DNA of 64,000 nucleotides from Lumbricus terrestris (taxonomy: Eukaryota; Annelida; Clitellata; Crassiclitellata; Lumbricidae): NCBI GenBank assembly GCA_949752735.1, contig OX457036.1, positions 81,573,005-81,637,004 on the forward strand, given 5' to 3'. A model generated the notes under the pieces. The model searched no databases. It was not told where the DNA came from and saw only the letters and a program-made list of their open reading frames with translations. How positions within the stretch are numbered: position 1 is the first letter of the stretch; each line of letters opens with the position of its first letter. Shown here piece by piece: positions 1 through 11,439 of this stretch. A program made the position numbers and the translations under genes.

Positions 1-2
1 GT

Positions 3-779
3 GGTAATATTTGGATACATAATACGACAGGAGCGGCTGTCAGCGAGGGTGTCCGACAGGGTGCTTGGTGTGCTGTCAGCGTTTCTCCACATCTGCTGCC
101 AAAGCTTTAACTCTTGATGAAAAGAATCCGGCGAAGGCAGGTCATCATGATAGTAATGAAGTATACCATCAGCAGTGAGTGCGTCGATGTTTGAAACATT
201 AGATGGAATGAGACTTAGACCGCGAATTGCTTGTTTTGCAAGATCTCCAAATCGTAGGCTAAACTGCTGAAGTAGACTGTCCAGAAATGGAAGATAAATG
301 ATTCGTTTGAATTGTTCATCTGGCGTTGCAGCGGGTGTGTTGCTTCGTTGAATCTGTTTTGAGCATATTCTTGGTGCAGTAATTGGTCCAGCGCCAGCTG
401 TCTCTGCCATTTTAGTAGCTTTCTGGAAAACATGCTCCCATTCGCTGTCATCCTGTCGGGCATTGTTTAGTGCTGCTCTAACACTCGTCACCATTTCATA
501 TCCTTGGATCACGTCTAAAGATGAGCCTTGCAACTTTGCGCTGAGTCCTTTGACGTAGCCAAAGAAATGGCGAACGATAAGAAAGCTTACGATAAATGCA
601 TGATCTGTAATGCTCTTCAAAAGTCCGTAAGCAGCAGTGCTCGTCTTACTGTCCCAATCTGCTTCAATGGATCCGATTGCGTCTAAGCAGGCAACAATCG
701 GTTCGTACAGCTCCATGAAATTTGACAGAGTTGTGTGCTTTTCAATCCATCTCGTCTCACAGAAAATTCCGACCTTTCG
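3..779 (-). pseudogene. hAT-type transposase fragment (ZMYM1-like), open to left edge
   Basis: Reading the minus strand from a TAA at 780-782, a frame of about 259 codons stays open to the window edge. It begins near CETRWIEKHTTL, then contains DSKTSTAAYGLLKSITD, GLSAKLQGSSLDV and EMVTSVRAALNNAR. This is the catalytic-core pattern of hAT-derived proteins of the zinc finger MYM-type 1 / 52 kDa repressor kind. These catalyse, or descend from proteins that catalyse, cut-and-paste transposition. There is no ATG at the 5' side of this segment, so the N-terminal part is missing or lies elsewhere, while the C-terminal dimerisation part would lie left of the window. The open frame suggests fairly recent activity. 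It could also be an exon of a domesticated gene, but no convincing splice acceptor is seen at its 5' end. Family assignment is by pattern recognition only. Confidence 0.75.
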
Positions 780-1274
780 TTAACAATTTTTTTTTCTCAC
801 TGCATTTGGTCTGGTTTGCATCAAGTAGGCCCCTACTGCCTCTTCTAGATAGGCTTATGTCTTACCAACGACAGTCGCTTATTCGCGAATGATAAAACTG
901 CTTGTTTAAGCCGTTTTGACGGCGGACCACTCGACATATTTTTAAATTGACCAATTTCTATTTACGTAAATTTTGTCTGTACATGAACTTTGGGAATGAC
1001 GTCACGGCAAAAGTCATTGGTCACGTGGGCAACGTCTGCTAGCAACTCAGATAAGTAGGTAAGAGAGCTCCGGTAAGAGAGCCCCATTCTGCCGGTCCAG
1101 CTACTTCAAACATCCTATTCCCAAATTGCAATTATATTAGTTTTAGGTCAGTTTAGTTTGAGAACATTTGCTGCAGGTTTAGGGGGGGCGTACGCCGGCT
1201 CCGCCCCCTCTAAATCCGCGCCTGCATGCAAATTGTCCGTTTTGATAAGCACCGTAAACATTGCGCATTGGCCT
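780..1274. other. upstream spacer with CRE-like and E-box-like motifs
   Basis: No gene seen. It holds TGACGTCA at 997-1004 and CACGTG at 1022-1027, and two related GTAAGAGAGC-type repeats near 1062-1083. It lies 1.2-1.5 kb before the first ATG of FAR copy 1, so a promoter role is possible but unproven. Confidence 0.35.
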
Positions 1275-1426
1275 CATGGGCGGAATTTGGTTTCCGTTCT
1301 TGGAGGGGCTAAAGCCTTCTTGGGGGGGCTAAGCCCGGAAAACATACCATTTACACGGTAAAAACATGAATCTGGGTCTTCTGGGGGGGCTTAGCCCCTC
1401 CTAGCCTCTGATAAACTCCGCCCATG
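1275..1426. mobile_element. MITE, family 'CATGGGCGGA', 152 bp
   Basis: Short non-autonomous element with inverted ends CATGGGCGGA...TCCGCCCATG and an 8-bp target duplication, attggcct (1267-1274) / attagcct (1427-1434), one mismatch. The paralogous block near 34975 reads straight through as gcattggcctactgtgg, an empty site. A second copy lies at 16332-16500. The 8-bp duplication points to hAT transposition. Confidence 0.85.
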
Positions 1427-2265
1427 ATTAGCCTACTGTGGATCGTTTTAAGAGAGAAGGTAAAGATTCTCCTTTGAGAGACGAAAATTTTGCAACGCTT
1501 TCGAAGGAAAGTTAATTAAATATATTGCTGTTAACTAGTCTAAGGAAAGACGCTTAACTTAATTTTGTCTGAATAAATTACAAGAGAAAGTTCGCACATC
1601 TTGAAGAAACGTTTTGTTAACCGCACTTTTTTTTACTGGGCTACTGCTTATTTCATAATTCATGTTTAGAAATGTTTGCAATTCCCAAAACAAAGTAAAT
1701 TTTTAGTTAAGAATATGAGCAATTTATTTCTAGTTGAGTTGTAATTACAATTAAATTATAATATAAATAGTTTCCAAACTTTATCAAGTCTTACATATTA
1801 ATAATTTCTCAGACAAAACGTATCGGTTTATCTAGTAGATCTATACCCTATGAGTTCCTCTGGCAGAGATGACTCAAACGGTTATGGAGAAATTTTTGCA
1901 AAATCGCAAAATATATTCTATCAACTTTTTCTAACTTTTCAGATGAGCAAAATAATCTCTCAACTTACTTTATTTCGCATTCGCTATAATATCTTACCAC
2001 ACCCCAAGGTATCGTGCTATAGCATGGACTACCTGATCTTAACATAGGCTACGTTGCCTCAACAGGCGCTACCTTATTTCTGATCGTCATTTCCTTTTCT
2101 TACCATACATGACATGTACATACATTTTGCAAGACAGAAAATATGCCATTGACCTAATTTACACTTCTCAAATATTAGTATTGTAGGCCTATGTTATACA
2201 ATAATTGTTTCTTAGAGCTGCTTCTTTGTGTCTTCGTCTGAATCGGAGAAGTCGTCATCGTCATC
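1427..2265 (+). promoter_or_regulatory. 5' flanking block of FAR copy 1
   Basis: This block precedes the start codon and is repeated near 34980-35830 and 38330-39145. Shared landmarks include ATCGGTTTATCTAGTA and TATGAGTTCCTCTGGC. Conservation among the three blocks marks the promoter and 5' UTR segment of the duplicated unit. No TATA box or transcription start can be assigned with confidence. Confidence 0.5.
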
Positions 2266-2463
2266 ATGTCTTCGCCGTCGACTGTTGCCAAGTTCTACGC
2301 TGGACGAAGTGTCTTCGTAACGGGAGGAGCGGGTTTCGTTGGGAAGCAGACGGTGGAAAAGCTGATCAGATCCTGTCCAGCCATTGAACGAGTCTTCGTC
2401 CTCGTCCGACCAAAGAGAAACAAAACCGTTCAGCAGAGACTCGAAGAAATCTCAAAGCTGCCG
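2266..2463 (+). CDS. FAR: FAR copy 1 exon 1
   Basis: 66 codons from an ATG in good context after tcatc, phase 0 end. Contains the Rossmann loop TGGAGFVG and ends at EEISKLP before GTTAGA. The frame stays open beyond this point, but copy 2 and the family join (SKLP-LFARL) show the exon ends here. Confidence 0.9.
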
Positions 2464-2484
2464 GTTAGATTTATATTCAGTACT

Positions 2485-3960
2485 AGCTGGGGTACCCAGC
2501 GTTACCCGGGAATTTTAGGAATCGGGCCGTTCCCCGCCAATCCTTCAGTCCGTCCGTCCGTCCGTCGGTACGTCCGTCCGTCCCTCCCTCCTTCTCTCCC
2601 TCCCTCCTTCCTCCCTCACATCCCAGCACCCCACAGCACCACCCCCCCCCAGTCTACCCGCAAAACCCAATCGCTCTCCGACCTCCACCGGTACGCCACC
2701 CGTGAAATTTGGATTTTCGTAAAAATTACCCCCCACACTCCGACCTCTACCGGTACGCCACCCGTGAAATTTGGGTTTACCTCAAAAATTTTCCCCGCCC
2801 CACCCTCTAGGCCCCCCAGAAATTTGCGCCCGAAAATCGAAAAAATTGCGCACCAAAAACGATAAATTTGCGCGAATTTTGCGCAAGGTAAAAATGATAA
2901 TGTTCGTTATTTTTTCATTGAATCAGTGTACCAAAATATCTAACAGTGTTTTCGTCAGTTAGTGTAAAGCTTTGCCGTTCTAGAAATTAGACAATCAAGC
3001 AAAAAATGCAGTTATAAAGTTCCTATAATCATGAGGTTAAAGTATTCAGACGATCGCAAATGACTTAATTTTACCAAATTTACGCCTACCGAAATCTACG
3101 CTCATTACAAATATAACTTCAAAATAGCATTATATATGCCTATATTATAATGAATCACCAAGTTACACAACGTGCTGAGTGCCTTCCGTCTTTGTGTGCA
3201 CGCCTGACGCCTATAGACTAAATGCATTCGTTCTGTCATAAGCCGAGACAGCACGCGACACACCTGTGCGGCCGCTTTGAGAAACTTCGTCTAATACATC
3301 TTATTGTGTGGCCGTGAAATTCTGGAATTTTTTTATACTTTAAGTTTGCATTATTACTCAAAATAACGATCTTCAACAAAAAATTCCTCCATATTTCATC
3401 CCATTCGGCGGCCGCCATTTTGATTATCGCACATCGGTCGCTGTTGCTATATTGAACTATTATGGGCAGCGGTGATTTTAAGTCAATCAAAGCCCAATTT
3501 AGATAAATTAGCAAGATTTTGTCAAAATTTGCGCTAAAATCGCGCGGATTGCCAATTTTTGCGCTGTTGCGCTAAACCTGGAAATTTGCGCAAAAGTTGC
3601 GCTGCGCAAGATCGCGATTTTCTGGGGGCCCTAACCCTCCCCCAGCTCCACCCCCGCATCCCCCACCCCGCTACCCCGCACCCACCCGCAAACCTCACCA
3701 CACTCCGATCTCCACCGGAACGTCACCCGTGAAATCTGGGTTTTCTGATAAATTACCCACACCCCGCTCCTACCCCACCACACCACACTCCGACCTCTAC
3801 CGGTACGCCTCCCGTGAAATTTTGGTTTTCGGAAAAGTTTACTCCCCCGCCCCTCCCTTCTCCCACCTCCACTCCACCACACACCACCACACCACCACCA
3901 CACCCCCACCACACCCTACCACACTCCGACCTCCACCGGCACGCCACCCGTGAAATCCGG
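2485..3960. repeat. C-rich dispersed repeat with 'CACCCGTGAAAT' units (array A)
   Basis: Starts with ACTAGCTGGGGTACCC followed by a C-rich stretch with (CCGT)n and (CCCT)n. Two units of the ACCGGTACGCCACCCGTGAAAT type come near 2700 and 2765, unrelated sequence sits at about 2880-3590, and three more units come near 3730, 3815 and 3950. The same head and units build the larger array at 7141-9115. Long minus-strand frames over it are products of the repeat and are not taken as genes. Confidence 0.8.
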
Positions 3961-4568
3961 ACTGACAAAAGCGCTGGCCTTAAACACCTCTAAAACGGTG
4001 TTAGCCGCTGCTTTTTTGCACATGGCACCCGAAAGAAAAGTGCTGTGGTAAGCCTGTGATGGAAATGGCCTTTATTTATACAGATAATAAGCCCCTACAC
4101 AGGAAACTGCAGACGAAACTGCAAACGACACATTTTAACTTAACTAGTAGCCTAGGCCTATTGTAGAAATACCTTTAGATACAAACTGTATTTAGGTCAC
4201 AACAACTTCAATTGGTCTATGCACGCAAAAAACCACCATCGCTAGAACGTTCTTTCAAATTGTTACTGGCTAGAACTTATTATATAGGTCTACTATATTA
4301 ATAGGCGAAAATGAACTTTTGTTTTTACTAAGTTCTAGCCAGTAACAGTCCAAGCTAAACACGTAGGCTAAATTTCAAAGTCTGCCATCCCTTAAAGACT
4401 TAACCTGTGAGAAATATTTAAAACTATTCAATCAACGACATTAGGTGTGCTTTTCCTGGCTGTTTGTATTCTACCAGACAGAAATTTTCACTTACTGAAG
4501 TTCGAACAACTTATCAGCTCTTGTTTCGCAACGCTGGGACAGGCTACAGGATGGATAAGATGATCAAG

Positions 4569-5925
4569 GCAGTGGCCAGGATTTTATTTCGGGGGGTGTT
4601 TCTTCAGTCTCCCGTCCGAAAAAACTGGTGACTTTTTTTAGACATCAGGCCGAAATCTTCAGAAAATGTCGCTAATTTCCAGTTGATGACCTTTTTATAG
4701 CCATTCACTCCGAATATCAGGAAAATACACACGTGTACCCTGGTTTACCTGCGTATAGCCTATCCTGGTTTTCAGGAGGTGAGTATACGATGCTTCCCCC
4801 CTGTATATAGGCCTACCCACGTACAGCCTTGCTCTATTACAATTTTCGCCTAATTCCATGTTTTTTCAATATGTGCGAGTGAATGCTTTCTATCATTTTT
4901 AACATTTTTCATTTGGGGTGGGGTGTTCAAACACCCAAAACACCACCTAGCTACGGTCTAGAAGATGATTGATGGCAGGACTGTCCAAACCATAGCCCTG
5001 GACTCATCTAGAGTACAACGGTTGCATTCTTACGAAACGCTTCACTGATACAGGCTTTCGTCAACAATTCTTGCATGAGCATATAGGCTTTGTAACGTAG
5101 GCCTAGGTAGGCCTATACAATATAGGCCTACATGTAGGTGATTAATCGGTCGTCGTAATTGCAATTAAGTTGGAATATACATTTTATTAGCACATCAGAT
5201 TGAGACGGATGACAAACTACGTCATATGTTAGTAATGAAGTAGGCCTATGCTTACATTCCATAAATTTCAATTATTACATTTCACATGCATAATATAGGC
5301 CTACAAACTAATGGATACAAAGGATTTTTGTGAGAAACTCAGAATGCGTCAGGCCTATATAGGCTTAGGCTAAGTTCCGTAATACATAAACACATGCATG
5401 ATCATTTCTAATCAGTTGAACAATTACTGTGAGCCCTAAATATCGAAGAGTCTGAGAGTCACATGTTGTAGATTGATAGTTTTGACGGAAGGTAGTCAAT
5501 AAATTCACACACAGTAGTGATCGGACACGGCCTATGCTCCTTTAACTTTATTGATGACTACTTAAATTCACCTTTTGATATTAGAACGATTCAAATATTC
5601 GTTTCAAGCATGGAAAATATTATTATCTTATGATGTGTCATAATTTTGTGATATTGGCCACTGCAAGGCCGAAGATACGGGGTGTTTTTGGTGTTTGAAA
5701 ACCCCCCGAAATGAAATTAGGGCCTATGTCAAAAATGAAATAATGCATTTTCTAATAAACGATGTAAGCGCTAAAGCGTATAATGTATTGGCCGTCCAAA
5801 ACTTGACATGAGAACTCATGAGTCATGACGCTCCTTCAAACTCGTGCACAAGTCAGTTGTTGATTCGGTTGCTTGTGGACTTGCTCACAGTCGAGTAAAC
5901 ACCCCCCGAAATAAATCCTGGCTAC
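4569..5925. mobile_element. possible inverted-repeat element(s) in intron 1
   Basis: TGGCCAGGATTTTATTTCGG near 4570 is the inverse of CCGAAATAAATCCTGGCTAC near 5906-5925. GGGTGTTCAAACACCC-type sequence occurs near 4919 and related ends occur near 5680-5710. This looks like one or more nested foldback elements. No clear target duplication was found, so the boundaries are uncertain. Confidence 0.45.
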
Positions 5926-6395
5926 GACCTTGCGCAGGCCTGGGCCTGTTTATAGTCTGTTACTACTGCAATAGCTCCGCAACTCTGACACGTACGTTTC
6001 TTTTGTTAGTCATTTAGCAGTCTTGTCCCAATGGCGTAGGCTAGGTTAGGTGTTCAAACTATTTATCTTACCGTAACTGGCTGCAGATTGATTTCGCAGT
6101 CTGCCTGCTTTTCACTTTATAATGTAACAATGATGTTTTTCTTCCGATAGTAAACTGTTTATGCTATTGTCAGTGAATTATTATGATTATAATGACATGC
6201 CCTACTATAAAATTATAGTTCCTAATTGCCACAGTTGAATAACTAATATTTAGGCCGATAGGCCTATATGTCTCTCAATTCCTGCTGAAAATTTATGGTA
6301 AATGGTAAGTTGATTTGCTGCCTGGGTTGTATTTTGGTGCTAGCTCCGCCACCGTTTGAATTTGATTGCATAATTTGCTTATTTTACTTGTGAAG

Positions 6396-6571
6396 TTGTT
6401 CGCAAGACTAAGTCGGGAGCAGCCAAACTTCATGCGGAAGATCGTCGGCGTTCCGGGTGACCTGTTGCATCCAGGACTTGGAATCAGTGATGCAGATCAC
6501 AATCTAGTGGCAGCCAACACATCCGTTGTCCTACACTTCGCGGCCACGGTGCACTTCCGCGAACCGATTAG
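6396..6571 (+). CDS. FAR: FAR copy 1 exon 2
   Basis: 176 nt, phase 0 to 2, acceptor tgaag, donor GTAGAA. Encodes LFARLSREQPNF, IVGVPGDL and VVLHFAATVHFREPIR, the FAR segment following the nucleotide-binding loop. Confidence 0.92.
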
Positions 6572-7140
6572 GTAGAAATCGAATCATTAACGCATTTAAC
6601 TGAATGTAAGAAAGCGAAGCATTTCAATGGTTTTGTATGAGAGATGCCTGAAGAGAGGGTTGATTTTGACACCAAATGAATACTTTCTACCAGAAGTACA
6701 TGTATATAATCTTGAGGCATAACAACTTTAGTATGAAAATGAGGGATGGAAAAATTATGCAAAATGAATTTTCATAAGTAAAATTGCAATGGTAGGCTAT
6801 AGAAACGTGTAGGCCTAGGCCTAATTACTATAAATATCATATGCAGATATGACTTGCATGAATAGTCTAATAAACATATTAAAAATCATTTTTGTTTCCA
6901 TTTACATATCAAGTATCATCAGTTTGTTACAGTATTAGCCGCGTTTTTTACTCTTATAATAATGGTTGTTCTCGCTCTACTAATTTAAATTACATAGACA
7001 TATTGCTATGAATTAATATTGAGAATTTCGCTTGTAATTTTGTACATTTTCTCTTTCTCTTCTATGTCTCTCTCTCTCTTCTTTTCTGGCTTGGATAAAT
7101 CACTCACAATTTGTGTTAGCCGCGTATATATATATATAAT

Positions 7141-9115
7141 TACTAGCTGGGGTACCCGACGTTGCCCGGGAAGTTTGGGATTCGTTCGTTCCCGGCCAAT
7201 CCCTCCCTTCCTCAACCCCCAATTTTTCCCCCCTCCAATCCCCCATCCCCACCCCGACCACCACACGACACCCCACCACACTCCGCCACCACACTCCGAC
7301 CTCCACCGGTACGCCACCCGTGAAATAGAGATTTTCGGGGAAAATGTTCTTCCCCCCACACCCCCCTACCCCCACACTCCCCACCCCGGCACGACACCCC
7401 ACGACACCACCCCACTCCACCCCCTACCTCCTACCCCACCACACACGACACACCACGAAACCCACCACACTCCAACCTCCACCGGTACGCCACTCGTGAA
7501 ATCTAGATATTCGGAAAAATTTTCTTCCCCACCCCCACCCCCCAAACCCCTCCACCCCCACACGACACCCCACGACACCCACCACACTCCAACATCCACG
7601 GGTACGCCACCCGTGAAATTTAGGTTTTCGGGAAAAAATTACCCCACCCTGCCCCCCAACTCACCCCCACTTCCCCATTCCTCACCACCCCACCCTCCAC
7701 CACCACATTCCACCACACCCAACCACACTCCGACCTCCACCGGTACGCGATCCGTGAAATACGAACTGGCAAAAGCGCTTCCCTTTTCATCCCCGCCCCC
7801 TCCCCACCCCACCCCAACCCCTTCCCGCACACCACACCCCACGACACCCACCACACTCCAACCTCCACCGGTACGCCACCCGTGAAATTTTGATTTTCGG
7901 GAAAAAATTATCCCACCCCACCCCAATCACCTCCTCCAACCCCAGCCCTCACCCACCCCCCACCACAGGCCACGACACCCACCACATTCCAACCTCCACG
8001 GGTACACCACCCGTGAAATGTTGGTTTTCGGGGAAAAAATTATCCCCCACGCTCACTCCCCTCCCCCACACCCCCACGACACCCAACCACACTGCAAACT
8101 CCACCGGTACGCCACCCGTGAAATTTAGATTTTCGGGGAAAAAATTCTTTCCCCAACCACCCCCCTACACTACCCCACCCCACACGACACCCACCACACT
8201 CCAACCTCCACCGGTACGCCACCCGTGAAATTTTGATTTTGGAAGAAAAAATAGTTCCCCACCCCCCTACCCCACACCCCCACCCCACACGACACCCACC
8301 ACACTCCAACCTCCATCGGTACGCCACCCGTGAAATTTTGGTTTTTGTGAAAAAAATTATCCCACCCCCACCCCAATCACCCCCTCCAACCCCAGCCCTC
8401 ACCCACCCCCACCACAGGCCACGACACCCGCCACATTCCAACCTCCACGGGTACACCACCCGTGAAATGTTGGTTTTCGGGGAAAAAATTATCCCCCATG
8501 CTCCCCTCCCCCCACACCCTCCACGACACCCCACGACACCCACCATACTCCAACCTCCACCGGTACGCCACCCGTGAAATTTAGATTTTCTGGAAAAATT
8601 TCTTTCCCAACCACCCCCTACACCACCCCATCCCACACGACACCCACCACACTCCAACCTCAACGGCACGCCACCCGTGAAATTTTGATTTTCGGGGAAA
8701 AAATTCTTCCCCACCCCCCTACCCCACACCCCACCCCACACGACACCCCCACGACACCCACCACACTCCAACCTCCATCGGTACGCCACCCGTGAAATTT
8801 TGGTTTTCGTGAAAAAAATTCTTCCACCCCAAACCCCCCAACCACAACACCCCCACCCCAGCTCTCAGCCACCCCCACCACAGCCCACGACACCCACCAC
8901 ACTCCGACCTCCACCGGTAAGCCACCCGTGAAGTTTTGGTTTTCGTGACATTTTGGTTTTCGTGAAAAAATTCTCCCACCCCCCCAACCTCACTCCCCAC
9001 CACAGCACCCCCACCCCAGCCATCAGCCACCCCCCACCACAGCCCACGACACCCACCACACTCCGACCTCCACCGGTAATCCACCCGTGAAATCTTGGTT
9101 TTCGGGAAAAAAACT
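7141..9115. repeat. C-rich tandem array B, about 15 units of 105-175 bp
   Basis: Head tagctggggtacccgacg at 7145, then about 15 copies of a conserved core (CCTCCACCGGTACGCCAC then CCGTGAAATTT and TTTTCGGGAAAA) separated by variable CCCCACCC-rich spacers. Cores lie near 7315, 7490, 7610, 7748, 7878, 8013, 8120, 8226, 8330, 8460, 8572, 8680, 8793, 8930 and 9088. The strand is extremely asymmetric: C on plus, G on minus. Confidence 0.92.
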
Positions 9116-9669
9116 ATGCATGGCAACGGCTGAAAAAGTAGGGAAAATGAGGGGTTTTACCCTCCCCACCCTGGCCCCATGGTGGCAGAGATTCGCCGAC
9201 CCCCAATAACCTGTGTCGGGTCGACCCCGAACCCCCTGCAAAAAATTGGGGTCGATTGCTTCAAAACTGTAGCCGTGCATAGCTAACACACAATCAAACA
9301 ATCAAACAAACACACAGACTTACTGAAATATATATAAGATATAATATGTATGTGTGTGTGTGTTTGTGTATGTGTGTGCGTGCTAACTCTTATTTATTTT
9401 ATTGCTGCTGATTTTGCTGGGTGTGTTTTTGTAAAACTTGAGAGAAATATCAAGGAAAATGTGTGTTTTTATGCAGAAAAAGGAAAGGCATGTAATGGCA
9501 ATGACAAATGTCAGAAGCTTGAAGGCAAGCATCAATACGGTCGACGAGGCACGTGGTGCCACAAGTCGGAGGGGAGTGTATGGGGAGGGCGATGTGCACT
9601 CTTATCAGAGACTTTTTAATTTTCACATTGCAATGGAAGCATTTAAGCTGTCATCTTAACAAAACAGCT

Positions 9670-9690
9670 GTACTACCGGGCCGGTAGTAC
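9670..9690. other. perfect 21-bp palindrome
   Basis: Arms GTACTACCGG and CCGGTAGTAC around a single G, followed by a further CGGC. Possibly the end of an inverted-repeat element or a hairpin. Confidence 0.5.
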
Positions 9691-10577
9691 CGGCATTGAC
9701 GACAACTTTCTGAAGAGTCCTTCAGCTAGTTGGCCATCTGTGAAATCGCACCCTACAATTAAGCCATTGTAATCGTGAACAACTTGGCGTGCGTCAATGA
9801 CTGTGCCAGGGATACAGACATTTAATTATAGGCCTACAACACATGAAAATCAAAAGCAGTTCTCATTGCAAGTTGTTGAAAAACATCAAATAGACTTTCC
9901 AAGTTGCAACCAACCATGACTCACTTGAGTAACTTCATCAGATTTATTGAACTACTGATTGAACCAAAATAAAGTGTGAATATCTCGCATTTGGTACTGT
10001 GTACCAATGTGCCATCTCAAATAAAACCATGTTTTGAATAACTGCACTAATTATTAATAATAACGACAATTTATATGACGCAGCGCCTGTTTATTATAGT
10101 AGTAATGATAGTTAAATAATATTCCAAACTCTAATAAAATATATGAAAGTCAGTGAATATCATTTTTTTTAAATTTCAGTTAATTAGGTGCCAAAGCCAG
10201 TCTGAGTACAATACTGCATGAAACATTGAAGCAACTACATTTTAACACATACCATATTTTGTGGAAAAGCGATTAAATATATGTGGTGTAAATTATATAG
10301 CCTTATAATAATATTATAAAGCTGTGATATTCATATACAATTCATATACAATACAATTATATTCATGTGCAAATATTTCAATATAATACTATTACATTGA
10401 AATATTTGCATAATGCACATGAATATCATTGAACGCTAAACTTCAAACTTAGGTCTCCTTGAGGAATGGGGAATGGAGACCCCCAAAATTAGTTTAAAAA
10501 TTAAAGAAATTACACAAACATTATAATCTTCACAGGAAACGTTTTCACTGTTGAGACCTAAAATTAAAAAAGTCTTT

Positions 10578-10870
10578 CATACATACATACATACATACAT
10601 ACATACATACATACATACATACATACATACATACATACATACATACATACATACATACATACATACATACATACATACATACATACATACATACATACAC
10701 AAACACATATATACATACAATACATTCATACATACACAAACACATATATACATACAATACATTCATACATGAAATGCATACGTAAAATACATACATACCC
10801 GATACATACATACTTGCATGCATTGCATATACTTAAATGCATGTCTCATACATACACACATACATAGCCT
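10578..10870. repeat. (CATA)n microsatellite
   Basis: About 120 bp of pure CATA repeat, then degenerate CATA-rich sequence. Copy 2 has a longer array in the same intron (42697-43115), so the array predates the gene duplication. MYVC and IHTY reading frames over it are repeat artefacts. Confidence 0.95.
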
Positions 10871-10935
10871 ACAGTTAGGATTTAGCAACCACGCGTTATC
10901 ATAATGAAAGTGGTGTGTGTATCTGACTGTTGTAG

Positions 10936-11008
10936 ATCGGCCGTTCAAGTGAATGTTCTTGGCACGCGTCATGCCATCCAGTTGGTCAGAAGCTTGAAAA
11001 AGCCGGAG
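10936..11008 (+). CDS. FAR: FAR copy 1 exon 3
   Basis: 73 nt, phase 2 to 0, acceptor ttgtag, donor GTGAGC. Encodes (R)SAVQVNVLGTRHAIQLVR, the conserved NVLGT helix of FARs. Confidence 0.92.
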
Positions 11009-11439
11009 GTGAGCCATGTTTTCCTTATACGCAGATTAATTTGTCGCCAGTAAAATCTTCTAACGAGAAATTAATATCAAAATTTAGTTGAAATTAAATC
11101 CATGGTTAATAGGTAAAGTAAGTGGTTAATCATTTCATGGTTTTGAGTTTTGACTCGTGGTTAGACTATGAACTTTAAGGCTAACAACGATTGATTTAAA
11201 GCTCAACATGACTATTGATAAAGGGTGGATGTAGCCTTCTTTTCAATTCATTTCTTTATTTAAATTCTTTACTGCGAAATTGCTAAGAGCCGCATGAAAT
11301 ATGTCACTGGATTTTTTGGAATAATTATGTTGTAGCACTCTTTCCTATTCTGCGCAGCGTTTGAAAAATCCGCTTACAATCTTTACTTGGTGAAGATTCA
11401 CAATTGCATATATAATATATGTGTACTATTATAGGTTGT

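Larger units (their letters stand above)
2464..6395. other. FAR copy 1 intron 1
   Basis: 3.9 kb against 662 bp in copy 2. The excess is the C-rich repeat at 2485-3960 and unmatched sequence. Homology to copy 2 intron 1 resumes near 4150 (ttgtagaaatacct). Unmatched sequence at 4560-5930 includes inverted-repeat ends described separately; the rest shows many AGGCCTA motifs and no gene. Confidence 0.6.
6572..10935. other. FAR copy 1 intron 2
   Basis: Unique-looking sequence at 6572-7140, the large C-rich array at 7141-9115, a TG-rich stretch at 9345-9380, and then a portion (about 9720-10560) homologous to copy 2 intron 2 near 40765-42670. The (ACAT)n microsatellite precedes exon 3. No gene seen. 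Confidence 0.6.

Noticed and set aside
2464..2865. Continuation of the exon 1 frame to 199 aa
   Set aside because: After residue 66 the frame enters the C-rich repeat; copy 2 and the join to exon 2 show an intron begins at 2464.
8040..9126. Long minus-strand frames of 135-249 codons rich in WRLECGGCR-type repeats
   Set aside because: They cover the C-rich tandem array in several frames at once and come from its composition; no start context or family match.
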